Origin: Acestrorhynchus altus | Lineage: Eukaryota > Chordata > Actinopteri > Characiformes > Acestrorhynchidae | Assembly (NCBI GenBank): GCA_034509495.1 | Contig: JAVGWO010000026.1 | Coordinates: 5,961,083-6,025,082, forward strand | DNA: 64,000 nucleotides | Reading direction: 5' to 3' | Part shown: positions 37,191 through 50,400 of the stretch, one piece after another | Numbering within the stretch: position 1 is the first letter of the stretch | Layout of the letters: each line of letters starts with the position of its first letter | Made by a program: the position numbers and the translations under genes | Notes under the pieces: generated by a model | Databases searched by the model: none | Told to the model about the DNA's origin: nothing | Seen by the model: the letters and a program-made list of their open reading frames with translations, nothing else

Positions 37191-38027
37191 ACTTCTGTAG
37201 GAAAAAATTGCCAGTTGTGCACAAGGAAAATTAACTGTTGGAAATAGAGAGCAGGGATGGAAATACGGGATTGAATATGGGCAGTTTTTACATTGAAATG
37301 TATAGAAATGGCTGGGGTTAGTTAAACAGCAACCAGGCAGCAGAGGCGCTAGTCCTGTGGTGGCTTCAGTTTTGAGAAATGATGCATTGTCCATCTTTAA
37401 TATACAGTCCTTAGTTCATACTGTTACCAATAAAATAGACAAAAGAATACCACATCTTTTTAAGCAGGAGTATGTGAGGAACTCACACACACACACACAC
37501 ACAGTCGTGCTCAAAAGATTACATACCCTGACAGAATTTTGCTGTCAAGTAACCCAGATATATTAATCTATTCACTTTACAGGGATCTTCAATGTCCTTG
37601 GCCTGCCTGTTACCCAGTGTCCGCTGGGGCCGAGCAAGGAGGGAGTGCCACTGGGCGTTCAGGTGGTGGCAGGGAAGCTGCAGGACCATCTGACCATCGC
37701 TGTGGCTCTGTACCTGGAGAAAGCCTTTGGTGGCTGGAGAGACCCAGGAGCTACATGAGACCCTGAAGCAGAGGGGGTGGAATTTATTTACCTCAGTTCT
37801 AGAGAAAAGTGATCTTTTCCCAAACTTCAGCTAATATTTATTAATTCTGTTTAATGAAGTTTAAGAACTGTTGCACTCCTAAGCCCTATAAAGCATTATG
37901 AAGGGCTGTTCAGGTGCTCAGAGACTGGGAACAGTAATGTTGTTTATTTTATTTTTTTTACGGTAAAACATTTCTAAGTAAAGATGACTTCAAAATAATT
38001 TTCCTCTAAAGATTTGAATAATAACAA

Positions 38028-38033
38028 AATAAA
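38028..38033 (+). terminator. Relic polyadenylation signal of faah2
   Basis: An AATAAA lies 270 bases after the faah2 stop codon. Given the broken gene it is probably a relic; AATAAA also occurs by chance in AT-rich DNA. Confidence 0.35.
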
Positions 38034-38299
38034 ACCAATTTTGTGGCATCCTTGATGTGTTTGTTCATGTTGTACTGTGTTCTCTGGGAGGATATATTTA
38101 AGGGTCAAAAGTGACACAACACTATGTTTAACACCAGAGAAACCCCCTTAAAATGAAACTGTCCCTGAAATAGCGGTGCAGTGCATCGTCTTATCAATGT
38201 GTGTATGCATGCAGGCAAAAGATGCATGATATCTGATCTGACCTCACATTAATGTCACATGTCCATGAATTGAATATGAATAAGATCTAGGAGCATATA

Positions 38300-40892
38300 T
38301 ACAACCCCTAGCAAAAAATATGGAATCACCGCACTTGGAGGAATTGTCTTCATTTTGTATAATGAAGTTAATCACAGAGACATGCTACAAAACTATCTTT
38401 TTTCAAAACTCCTACTTCTGGCTTTAAGAAACTATAAAAAAGAAAGAAATATAATTGTGTTTTTAAATAGAGGAAACAAATTAAATTCTGAGGAAAATAT
38501 TATGCAATAACTGTTTTTGCATTTCTAAAAAACACAGGCATCATTTTAAATCTGTTAATTAGTCTTCAGAGCTCACACCCTGGAGACCTGTTGCACAAAG
38601 CGGATTGACATGAATCATGGCTCCAACACAAAAGCCGTCAGTTGAAACAAAGGATTATAAAACATTTCTTTAAGAAGGTAAATCATCACAGAATGTTGCA
38701 AAATATGTTGGTTGGTCAGATGTGTCTAAAATCTGGACAATGCACAGTTGGACTGGTGAGCTGGCATACTGGGTGGGCTAACAAACCATAGGGCAGATTT
38801 TTTTTTCTTCCCTTATTTTTAAGAAACTGGCCTACAACTTAGAGGGGGCAGACAATCTATATTGTCCATCTTCAATAGAGATAGTGGACTGTAACTCCTG
38901 CTAGTTTCACAGTGTGTGGTAACATGGACAAACCAAAGGGAAAGAAAGGGGGTTCTGAATAGTTTGTGCAAAGGGAAGAATATCACTGTAGATGCTGCAT
39001 AATATGGCAAAATTACAGACATGCTTGCTGGAGGGTGTGCTCTAGCCCCCACGTCCTCTGCGACAGCAATGCTCCAGCAACAGCAGGTCAAAGGTGAAGA
39101 CAGCAGTAGCAGGCAGAGGGGAGATGCAGAATAACCGGTCAGCAGGTAGTAATGTTAGGATAATACAGGTACATTTAGGTGATGGAGGTAACTTTATTAG
39201 TATGAATATGAATCTGTATTTGCATAATTTCCTATATCTGGCACCCACAGCACCTTATTCTAAATAAATGGTCATGGCTGAGAAGTGTTGGGTGAGCATA
39301 ACTCCATTATAGCATTTTAGATATTTAGGATAGTTTGAGTTTGTAGCAACCCTCTATCCTGTGGTTAAACATCAAACGTGCCATTTTAAAAGTGCGAAAT
39401 GATGAGGTAAAGCTTTACAGTTTCAGCTTTACTAAAGTAAGTGTAAAGTATAAAAAGTGTGAAAGTATTCTTAGCTAAAGTCCACATTGAATAAGAGTAG
39501 GACGGTGTCAAATGCTTTTAACACAGTTGCTTTCCATGGGTTAAAAAAACAGCCTTTTTACAACATGCATGTTATCCTCTTACAAATGCATGTTATAGCT
39601 TTTTAAAGGAGGGAGCAGGTTTTAACCTCAAGATTACAATTGAGCTGCTACATCCGGGAAACTCAGAAAATACATATTGGGATGATTTCAATAAAAAGCA
39701 TGGAATAATCAGTTGAACTACACAGAGCAGACAAAAGTGAATAACTTCTGACATTTAGGATGTTGATACATTATGATTGAAATCGAATATACCTAAAGAG
39801 GTAGAACTGTGTGTTGAGTAAATTTACTTAGAGTTAGGTTTGGGATAATACTGTAGTAAAATACATTCCTTTAGGGAACACGTAGATGTGTTCCGACAAT
39901 TATGAGGGGCCTATATCAAAAGTGCCAGGGCTGATTTCTTCTCCCAGTCCTGGGACCAAGTACAAACAAAATTGGAAGGCTGTAAAAGGGAAGCATGCAG
40001 GTATACCAAAGAAAACAAAGCATCAATATAGAAAACTTAAAGCAATATGTCTTAATCAGAAATGAAACACAATGAAACAAATGAGCAACACGTCAATTTA
40101 CATACAGAAAAGACAAATGAAAGCCATCATTAACACCTAAACAGAAAAGACTAAAGTTACAGTGAGCTAAAGAAATCATGGACTGTGGACGACTGGATGA
40201 AAGTAATCTTCAGTGATGAATCATGAATCTGCATTGAGCAAAGTGATGATGCTGGAACTTTTGTTCGGTGCAGGTCCAATGAAATTTAGAAAGATTAATG
40301 CCTGAAAAAAAAACCCCATGTACATTTCCAGTCATTAATCATCTTGGGCTGCATGTCGGGTAAAAGTATGGGGGAGATGACAGTCATTACATCTTCAATA
40401 AATGGCAAACATTTTGGCCTCTTTTCTTATTCCAGCTGAAATTATGTTTGGTGGTGATGACTCATTTTTCAGGATGATAATTCATCTTTTCATAGGGTAA
40501 AGGATGTGAAAACATTCCTTCAAGAAAGACAATATCACTCACATTGCCTGCAAATAATCCAGATCTCAATCCAGTTCAAAACCTCTGGTGGAAACTGTAG
40601 ATAATGATCAATGAAAAGCTGATGTGGCAACACCAATAAGAGACAGTTGGACAGATTGATGAAAAAGACTGTTTGGTATTAGTCCATGCCTCAGAGAATT
40701 TACAGATTTACAATTTACAGGTGCAACAAAGTACTAATGGTGCAGTGTTTTTCTCATGATTCTATAATATTTTCCTCAGAATATAGTGATTAAATTTTTC
40801 CCCTACTTGATCTAAAAGTACGATTCTGACTGACTACAATTATATCGTTTCCTCCACGAGTGGTGATTCCATCATTTTTGCTGGGGGCTGTA
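38300..40892 (+). mobile_element. Tc1/mariner element with 31-bp terminal inverted repeats, carrying an insertion
   Basis: The ends TACAACCCCTAGCAAAAAAT (38,300 on) and, reversed, TACAGCCCCCAGCAAAAATG (40,892 back) are inverted repeats of about 31 bp, both ending in GGAATCACC and starting at TA. Inside, about 40,180-40,300 reads in one frame as W.V-DDWMKVIFSDES then ICIEQSDDAGTFVRCRSNE, a mariner-type transposase with its second catalytic Asp. A stop falls after DES. An N-terminal part lies at about 38,610-38,750. The two halves are separated by hAT-like DNA (separate entry). The copy is inactive. Confidence 0.75.
38785..39955 (+). mobile_element. hAT-type element remnant nested in the mariner element
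   Basis: From about 38,923 a reading frame MDKPKGKKGGSE then FVQREEYHCRCCI.W.NYRHACW resembles the N-terminus of fish hAT-type proteins. A stop and a shifted frame interrupt it within 60 codons, and the rest of the transposase is missing. Borders are estimated from where the mariner sequence stops and resumes (TAGGGCAGA on the left, CCAGGGCTGA on the right, a possible short inverted repeat). Confidence 0.45.
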
Positions 40893-41924
40893 AGTAATTC
40901 AAATCTAATTTGAAAAGATCACGTTTGACCACACAGCCATGAAAAAATCAGATTTGCGCTAAATTATACAGTTAAAATGGCCTCATTTAGGCAGACACAA
41001 TTACTCAAAATGAATATCCAAAAGATAATCTATTAACACTGATGTTGAATTGACAATTGATTTGCAATTGGAATGAGTCCGTTTCCACAGCTCATTATAA
41101 AGCCACTCAAACAGTTTGAATTTGTCACAGAAAGAGAGAAAACCCAAACCTGCAGACTTATGAATGCACTTGAACACTGTATATAAAGATCCATTTTTCT
41201 GTAGCACAATTTTCCGTGTTAAATATGTTCCATGTGAGTTTCCATGTGTTAAAGCATTTTGTTTAAATAGAACTAGGTTGCCAAGCTTTGCAGAAACCAA
41301 AGAGGCTCCTTGTAGTCAGACTTTAGTTTAAATATTTACTATAAATGATTCACTATAAAGAATACATGATGACATCACAAATCTCTCTGCATGGACTGCT
41401 GTGGTAACAACATAGGCATCAGCAACTATGATGATGATTGTGAAATACGATTTGAGCAGCTGGAGCATCGAGAATGAAGACACATCCGATTATAATCCCT
41501 TTATCAACTATGTATAAGCAGTTTGACCAGAGGAGGGTAGGCTCCCCTGGTGAGCCTGGCCTGCCAGTTTCTTCTGAGGGAGTTTTAAAAAAGTGCCATA
41601 TAAATACATTTTGATTTGATTATCAACTTTGAAACAACGTCACAATATGGTTTGGATCTGATTTGGAAAAATGCATGTGGCTTTGACAATTTAAAAATAA
41701 ATCCAGATATGCCAAAAATGGATTTGGTCTGGCAGTATAAACATACTTTAGACGCACTTTAATAGCACTGCACAGCAGTACAATGTGATTCAGTAAATTC
41801 TTACCACCACTGACTTTCAGTACAAACAAGTTACTGTTTTACTTCACTCCCTGCAAAAATCTACATTGCACAACTTCTGAGTAACATTAGACTCAGTTAC
41901 TAATTTCATAATAGCACTATAATC

Positions 41925-42140
41925 TGAAGATCGCAGGCTCAAATCCTGGGTCCTTTAGATTGCATCGGTAGTCGAAGTCTAAGAGAGCAAAATTGGCTAT
42001 CCCCTTTTCCCCACATCGCACCTTGTGTGATGCACAGGCATCCGTTGCATCATTGTAATGGCTACGCAGCAATGACCCAATGGTGCCAGTTCAGCAAGAG
42101 CCAATGGTTGGATTCACATGAAAGCCAAATGGAATTGGGA
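41925..42140 (+). repeat. tRNA-derived SINE-like repeat, third family
   Basis: GATCGCAGGCTCAAATCCTG is B-box-like; the body TTGGCTATCCCC, CACCTTGTGTGATGCACAGG and CAATGACCCAATGGTGCCAG is SINE-like. Lower certainty than the other three. Confidence 0.5.
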
Positions 42141-43517
42141 AGAAAAATATCATTAATTTGATCACGTGTTTGCCAACTTGTGAACCTTTGGCTTTCATGG
42201 TTTTCTTTTAACCAACTGATTTATTGCCTCCGTCACTCAGCTTCTTGACCACTTTCTGGACATTGCCATTTTCTTTAAAATTCACGCTCTTTTTAAAAAC
42301 ACAATTGTTTTAATCGAGTACATCCTGTTCTAAGACATGCTGCTTGTGTTTGTGACAGATCTCTCACGTGCCTCTTAAAACAAAGCTATATCTGTACATT
42401 TCTGTATATGTCTGTAAAATGCAGCAATATATCCAATAGCTAAGGAGAGTACAAGTCCAGTCCTGGACGGGCCTGATTCAACTCCTCAATTAATTACCAG
42501 ACAACATGGCTGCGTCTGAGTACGGCCACTACCAAACTTTGCTGGAGATGGAACACAAATACCTATTAAAGAATTTATTTTTCCATAACATGAATAAACT
42601 TGAAGCACTGCAGTATTTTTCATTAAAAATCCTTTAATGGAAATGTACCTACTGAAATTCCCATAGAGATGTCTGCAAAAGATAACTATTAATTGTCACA
42701 TTAATTGGAAGATTGAAGGTTTCTCGATTACTAATATAATCGATAGCAACAACCCTACACTCAGCACGCGTAGCAGTGAGGGGGCAGCTGTCAGTCAGTA
42801 AACACTTGCTCAGGTCTGGACATGTTTCGCTTTATTTCTTCCCTTCTTCTGTGAGGCTGGAAAACAACCATCCTCCAGAACTACTCAAAAATGTAACCAG
42901 CAATGGCAGCAACCTGCCTTCTGTTGTTGTTGTTTTTTTCTACTAATATTCTTTTCTTTTTTTTTTTGCAAATGTAATTGTACTCTTACATTCTCACATT
43001 GAAACAGATGGACACAATTTCCTGTGTTTGGACACTGTTTATGGCATATAATGCCATATTGACAGCTGTCAAAAAATGAAGATCAAGTGTTCCAGAACAA
43101 GAATCACACCTTCATTTGATTTTTTACCAACATCCTGGAATCTCTGTGAGGGATCATTTTCCCAAAGGGTAATAAAAATGGAGAAACATTATAAAGCACA
43201 AAACAAAACAAAAAAAATAATAAAAATAAAGGAGGTCCCTGGCTTTTGGCAATGCAGGAACACTGAGACAGGCAGTGAGGCCAGTCAAATCAGAAAGTCC
43301 ACCTCACTTCTCTTAAACCCACCCCCAGAAATCCTCCGTCAAAAGTTGCCCTAGTCCCAGTCGTTCTCAATTTGGCCCACCTACTGTATGTATGTTCCAG
43401 AACATATTCTTGAATTGTCTTGTATGTGGATTTCCGTGTCTTTATGCATTTTTTGGAAAGCAGTCTTCTTCTGTAAAGAGTGTGACGGGTGTTTACATTT
43501 GTAAATATATATGCCTG

Positions 43518-43563
43518 TGTGTGTGCGCGAGTGTGTGTGTGTGTGTGTGTGTATGTGTGTGTA
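43518..43563. repeat. (GT)n next to the nelfa stop codon
   Basis: TG repeats with small interruptions begin 17 bp beyond the nelfa stop codon, so they lie at the start of the 3' UTR, where the transcript reads as CA repeats. Confidence 0.93.
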
Positions 43564-43579
43564 TAAACCCAGTCCTGCT

Positions 43580-46500
43580 TCATGACACGTTGGTAATGGG
43601 CTTGTATTTTTTGAGCCGTGTCCACTGGCCCGTAGAATAGTTCATCTCAAACACTGTGTCCACCAGCATGGTGGTGCTGCCTGTTCCATCCGCTTTGGGC
43701 AGAACCTCTGTGTGCTCACTCAGTTTGATCTGGATGATGTCACCTTGCTCTGGACATGGGTTCTCTGTAAGGGAAGACCAAAAGGAGAAGCATGAAACAA
43801 TGACCAAACACTACTCCTTGACCATCATTAGTTATTACCTGAAGTCAGTAGTTTGTCCATGAACACACTGCATATTTTCCCAAACAGAAAATAGAGAATA
43901 GAAAGACACTATACCTCTTGATCCTGCCATGAAACCCAAGATAAGAGCTTTCTCTGGTCGAGTGACTTTGTTTGCAGTCTTGAACATTTCTTGTGCAGCA
44001 TACATCTGTTCTCTCTGTGAAAGAAAACAGGATTAAGATAAAGAGACCAAAATACATACAAATCTTAGAATTTTTAAATTCGGTATTTCATACATTTGCA
44101 TTAAATATGAAGTGTAATCCACTGTTTAGCAATCAAAAGGTCAGCAGTAACTCACTGTAAGCGACAGGTTTTTCTTGGGCTGTGATTGCTGGGGGGCTGG
44201 TGTAGGGGTTGGTTGAGCGGTGGTAGTAGGCGGCGGTGTGGCTGTGTCTGCTTGTGTTGCTGTGGCAGCAGGAGCCGGGGCATTGTTGAGGGGCGTGCTG
44301 GTGGGCGTGGTGGGAGAGGTCGGAGCTGTGGGGCTGGCAGTGCTGGCATTGTACATGGGCGGTCTCTGTTTAAACTGGCCCGGCAGTGTAGCGGAAGGAG
44401 CACCTGACGCAGTCGACTCCTCTGGTTGGCGGTTTGTATTGTCACGTCCTGACCCTACTGCATTGGCTGAAGAACAAAATGAGAGAATAATTTAACATTA
44501 TTTTGAGTTAACAACAAATATATATTTCTTGGAAATGAATTGCTTTTCAAATGATTCACCTGATAAAACTGAAGGAATGGGTGATACACTGGTGTAGTTA
44601 TTCATATACTGTAGCTCTGCACTCTCAATAACCCACAGTACCAGAATTAATTACTCTGTTCGCAAGATCATCTGAGTTATGTGGTATATAAATGAGACAG
44701 AACTGACAGAACTGCTTCCAGGCTAAAGAGCCAGCAAAGTCATGCTGCCAATGGACTAAGCACATTACACATTGTAAGTAATGGTGGACAAATTCATCAA
44801 ATGGTCAATTTAAGTGATAAAAAAAGAAAATGGATTTTTAAATTTTATATATATATATATATAAAAATGTGTGTGTGTGTGTGTGTGTGTATGGTGGAAA
44901 ACAAAGCCCTCTTGCAAAAGCAAGATTAAATAAAAGTACTAGCTCTACCTGGCTGCGTCTCTGAGCTGGGAATGTATGAGGAGGAGGGCACCATGCTGGG
45001 TGTCGCAGGGAGGTAGCTAGTTGAAGGTAGGGCACTCTCACTGTTCAAAGCCCCCAGTTTCTGTTGAAAAATTGGATTTAAATACACACATTAATTCCAG
45101 AACAAACACTGTAGGAAAAATGATATAAACTAAACAATAGCTCTGAATGAAGGCACACATCAGAACAGGTAAAGATCCCAGTATCAGATGTTACAACTTT
45201 TGTTTTCTATTGCTGTTCTGTTTCTGGTTTTCTTCTATGCTGTTTTAAAGGAACCCACCTCTTCACAACACTGATTAGAAAGAGACTTAATGAGAGCATG
45301 CATCTGATTGGCTGCCTGCATGTGCGGGTGGTATTGAACTGGTTGTCTCAGATGTTCTCAAGGTCCACCTCCATGGTGGGTGTTGGGGCGAATGTGAGAG
45401 GTTGTTTTTTTGTCTGTTAAATCTAGAAATAGTTGTTTGATACGTATTGCCGTTGATGTGATGGTTCAGTTAACATCAATGAATGCTTAACATTGTGGGA
45501 AATTGGATCAAACAAGAGACACATTCATTTTTTTTCCCCTTTACATTACGATCATTGAAAAACCCCTAGACAGGCTGGACCAGTGAATAACTTGCATATA
45601 ATAGTATGTCTCAAAAAACTGTAATACTGTGAAAAAGGTTTACGATAATATTATAAAAATACTTTATAATCATTATATTTAACCTGATATATTTCAAAGA
45701 TTTGTTTTAAAGTTGATACTGTGACTAGTAATTATTCTATTTTGAATTTAAATTTTCTATTTTTGAGATTCTATATTTTATGAGCTATAAGTCACACTAA
45801 TCAACAGGAAAAAAGGCTTGAAATCTCACATTGTGTGTAATGAAAATAAAATGACACTTGAATGAAATTGTAATCACAAATGAGCTTTGAAATTTTGAAT
45901 TTTGCAATGCAGTATTAACTGTTATATTACCATTTAATTTCTATTTTTGAGGGTTTTTTCCTTTTTTCTGTTTTGCTTATTTAAAAATCTATATGCATAA
46001 ATTAACAGATTAATCACATTAAACAACACTGATCCATCACAAAGATTAATTTTGCTTGTGGAATGGACCACAGACTTAAGTAAATATTGATATTATTTAC
46101 AGTGATGCTCTTTAATACATAAACTGTATGAAGTTATGACCCATACCTGTGTAGAAACCAGTCCAGCAGCGTAATCTGGGGTAGCATTCTCAACCACTGC
46201 CTCCTCTTTGGCTGCTTTCTCTCCAGCTTCTGTGTCTGAGTGAGGAAAACACAGATATTGAGAACTAAAAATCACATGTTAACCAACTGTGAAATGCTGT
46301 TAGGACTACCACTATCAATGCATACAACAAAAATTACCCAATGTCTTTCTTCTCCTCTTGGCTTCTCTGCCAGCTCCAACCATGTCCAACTCCGAAATAT
46401 CTAATAACTAGATAAGAAAACAAACAAAACAGCTTACAATGACACAGAAAGGGGCGGCATATTAATGTTGCGCAAGTCCTTCTCAGATGTGTTTACTGTT

Positions 46501-47408
46501 ATATTCCTCCCAGCACGTCGAGTGAGTCTGACATTTGTCTATCTGTAAATGTCAAACACAAAGTCAACAAAAAGTGTGAGCCTTCCCTGGGTAAACACGG
46601 GGCCTGCAGTGCAGCAGTGCTTTGAAAAATTACCTTCACTCCTCTCTCTTTGCGCAGGGGCGTGCGGGCTGGGGTGATGGGTGCTCTGTTACTGGGAGGG
46701 CTGAACATGCTGGGGGTTGTGGGACTGCGGAATGGTGCCTTGGGTATCCCCTTCAGTGGTGCTGGAGAGGGGCAGAAAACAGGGGTTAGTACAGTCAGTG
46801 TCAGTGTCTCACCTAATAGTTTCAGAATAAAGGGATGAAACATTTGGGAAAGGCATTATTCTCAAATCAGAATTGTCTGCAATATTTTAAAGTGGTTTCA
46901 TGAGAAACATAGAATAGAATAGAACTTTATTGATTCCTTGGGAGGGTTCCTTCAGGGAAATTAAGGTTCCAGTAGCAGCATCAGCATTTTTTCCCCATTA
47001 TGATGGAAAAAGTATAATTTTTCACACTTTTATGCTATTAAACATTCCCCAACATTCAATGCATTACAACAGAATGGAATGTTTAAAAGAACTTAATATT
47101 AATATTGCTTGTGCACTTCGTTATGACTATGTAGCACACTACAAAGGGAGACATTTAAGATTTACCCTCTGACTGTAAATGTCTTCAAATACAACCATTA
47201 GTTTAACTCATACTCCCTTCGTAAACCAAAATTACTTCTAGGTAGGCATGGGCAATATGGAAAAAATCTTTAATACCAATATTTACAGACATTTTTATGA
47301 AACAAAATATCAGAATATTCTGACACTCAGACAACTGTATCATTAAAAATCAATAGACGAATATTCTTAAAACTGCTTCATTCAAATGCTCTCATACTGA
47401 ATATTATG

Positions 47409-47489
<81 letters not shown>

Positions 47490-50400
47490 GCAGTTGGCCT
47501 TCATGTACTCACCCTCACATTTTGTTATCGTGATAGAGAAATCTAAGTTTTAGGTCAGATATTGCCATTTTGTCATACTCCCTTCTAAAAGTACACAGGG
47601 ATAAAGTAATTAAAAAGCACAACACACCACTAATGCCAACAATTCCACTCCAACAATTCCATTTTGGAGATACAAGGTTTCAGTGTTTGTCAATAAAATT
47701 TCATAATACTCACTAGTGGTGTCAATCTTCTTGACCAGTCCTCTTCCTTTAGCATGGAAAGGTACTCCTGCTGTTTTCTTTAACTGCTGTGCAGTTTCTG
47801 TAGCTGCAATAAAAAAAGAATGTGCTTTGATGACACGTTGGTAATGGGCTTGTATGTTTGCTTTCGCAGAGTCTCTTATCAAACCAGTTGGGATGCAACT
47901 CCCTATGACTAACAAACTCAAACACGTACATTTTTGGAGGAGCTCAGCTCTGAGGGTCGCACTCTTGGGTTTTCTCTTAAGCTGGAAATGCTTGATGGGG
48001 GGTGTGAGGGGGCCCACCAGTGTGGTCAGGGCACTCTTATTCAGATACTGACACTCAAGAGGCAACATAGCAGTCGCCTCACACTCGCTCACTGAGGGAA
48101 GAAAAAATACAAAACAGCACAAGCATTTATTTAGCATGCGTGTGTTACTGGTGTGTTTGTGGGTTGGTAGTGGAAATATGTGCTTTGATGTTCTGGTTAA
48201 ATCAAGGTATTTGAGGCACTAGAAATGCCATATTGGTGACAATAACTGCATTTCCATTGCAGCCCTTAACTGCTGTTCTGGGTAACATGAAGCTGCTCTC
48301 TGTTGCACACACAGGATTATGGTGATTTTAGTATCATAATTATTTTAGTTGTCTGTATTTGATCTGCTTTCCAGTCTGTCAGGTGTATGCAGTGGAAGAG
48401 TAAGATATAATCACTGACAAACAGGCTACTATATTTAAAAATAAATGGTCAACTTTTCAACACCTAGACAATCAAACCTACCTATCCAGGTCTTTATGTT
48501 AGAGCTTAGTAAGAAAAATATTGCACAACATCTTCAATATCATCTCAGTACCAGGAAAAAGCTGCGTCATGCCATCTCTACGTAAAATCTGAGACAAGCA
48601 TATTTATTTTGGCCAAACAGATTGTGCTGCTCTTAAATTTCCTCAATTCAATGATTCTTTTTAATATGCATATGACTATGTGTTTTAGAATATCATATAT
48701 ATATATATACTGGCAAATTGCAATTGTAAAAAACAGCAAGTTGCAATGCTAGCACTTATGTTCATATCAGGCCTGAAGGAATACTTTAACGACCTTTGAC
48801 TTTTTGTATCTAGCAGGCCTGGTTCATTGCTGACCTTTTTCTCGAAGCTCTCCCAGTATGTCCTGCACATTGGGGTTCTGCTCCTCCAGGTCGAGATTGA
48901 GGGAGCCCGTCTCAGGGAACGATTTCAGGATGTCGGCTACCATTAGCACCCATGGCTCAGAGTCTACGGTGGCTAACTGAATGATCTCTGATAGAGCCTC
49001 CTTCATCTGGGGGGAACAGAAAGACAAAAACCTAAACAATTTTACACAAGAAAACCACAAACAATAGAAATGTTTAACAATGTCTGTTTAGTTGCCTCAC
49101 GTTTCCATCATGACATTAAAACATATCTTAGCACATATAACATAAGGTATGTTTTTACCCCCCACTGTTGTCTATGGGAAAGCCACTAACACTCATTTTA
49201 AATCATATGATTAGAGTAAATACATTAACACTTAAATAGTGCCTTTCTAGAGAGCAAGGATATAATCACACTCAACACCTATTCAACACACACTGGTCAA
49301 AAGCAGCAGCCAATCATTCACAGCATTCTCTCTACCTGCAACAACCGTCCACCGGGAGGACGGCATCAAGCACTAGGGGGGTTCGCCCACAACAGAATGC
49401 CAATCCACATCTGGGCATACAGACACATTCACTCTAACATACACACATTAACATACCAAGGCAATTAAGAATAGCCATGTTTTTGCAAAGTAGGAGGAAA
49501 CCAAATCCCAGATGCAAGCTGAATACACACCAGAGAGCTCAATACCCATATCACCACCCACAGCTAACCACAGCTTCCCTCACAGGTATTTCTGTTCTTT
49601 CTTGATCACTATCTTATTAACTGGTATTGCTTTTATGCACACTTACTCCCAGAAATAAGAAGTACAGAGCAAGCAATAAATCACCAACCAGTGTTTACAA
49701 CCATTATAACCATGACTGTGAAATACACCCATCTATACAATGAGAATGAGCAGCTTGTCTACATGCTTTCTATACGTTACACTCACAGATACATACAGGA
49801 CACGTGCATTATGTACCCCTCATACAATGAAGTAATTGATTCCTATGAACTAGAAACTGCTTATGTGTAATGATATAGAAAACCAATGATATGCCATTCT
49901 TCTGGTACTGTCAGATAACTATATCTGTATTGTAAACAAAGGGGCAAGTCCAAAATACTCCCTGGTGACTTTTTTGAAAAGGCAGAAGATTTTCTGTGAC
50001 AATATGTAAACCAGTCAATTGTTACACTTAAACAGCTCCTGTTTGTAAGCTTTTATGACTCATATACTGAATGTAAATGGTCACCGATTCTGACTGGCTG
50101 TCCCCATTGTGCCTCCTTCAGAAAGGAGTCCGAGTTGAAACCCTCCTTATAACTTCAGGGTGAACGGGCAGGAATAAACAGGTATATATGAAAACGTTTT
50201 ATACATAAAACAAGCATTTTAGTAAAGTATTTTACTAAGTAATGAATTTAAGTAAAGTAATGGACTGTTTTTTAAATTATTACTTTTGTGTCCTTTGTTT
50301 CACAGATGACAGAATCTATACGTTTTTGATAGGTGATAGAGGTGTTACCAGTTTGTTCATTTACTTCTGACCATTCTTACATTTCATATAAAACCAAAAA

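Larger units (their letters stand above)
32782..37758 (+). pseudogene. faah2: Fatty acid amide hydrolase 2 (FAAH2), decayed copy
   Basis: FAAH2 is a membrane amidase of the amidase-signature family that hydrolyses fatty acid amides. Segments recognised: 32,782-32,940 (N-terminus MGSTAGELLLKCLFRALSGF, hydrophobic); 32,948-33,113 (APSIALLKRAAAIPLGVTNT to CGESS); 33,959-34,078; 34,676-34,787 (GGPAVWPVWELIKWLFGKSD); 36,026-36,213; 37,583-37,758 (last exon, GLPVTQCPLG to the stop). The first two are fused out of frame without an intron, losing about 95 residues including the catalytic-lysine region (VPLTVKE in human). GGSSGGE has become GESS at an exon border. The exon with the nucleophile serine (GSDIGGSIR in family members) is absent from 33.1-33.95 kb. 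Exon 36,026-36,213 is 188 nt where 187 or 190 is needed, a frameshift. The donor at 34,079 is a poor GTCTCC. I infer a pseudogene. Assembly error could explain single indels but not the missing core. Confidence 0.8.
40893..43579. other. Region downstream of nelfa, with its 3' UTR: no other gene seen
   Basis: The nelfa 3' UTR must start at 43,579 and run to lower positions. Minus-strand polyA signals (TTTATT on the plus strand) occur at several places, for example near 42,831, and I cannot choose between them. A SINE lies at 41.93-42.14 kb, and a hAT-type end (CAGTCCTGGACGGGCCTGATTC) near 42,457. Confidence 0.5.

Noticed and set aside
44152..44495. Frames overlapping nelfa exon 9 on both strands, up to 97 codons
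   Set aside because: Shadows of the low-complexity Pro/Thr/Ala coding exon in other frames; the true frame continues from exon 8 and into exon 10.
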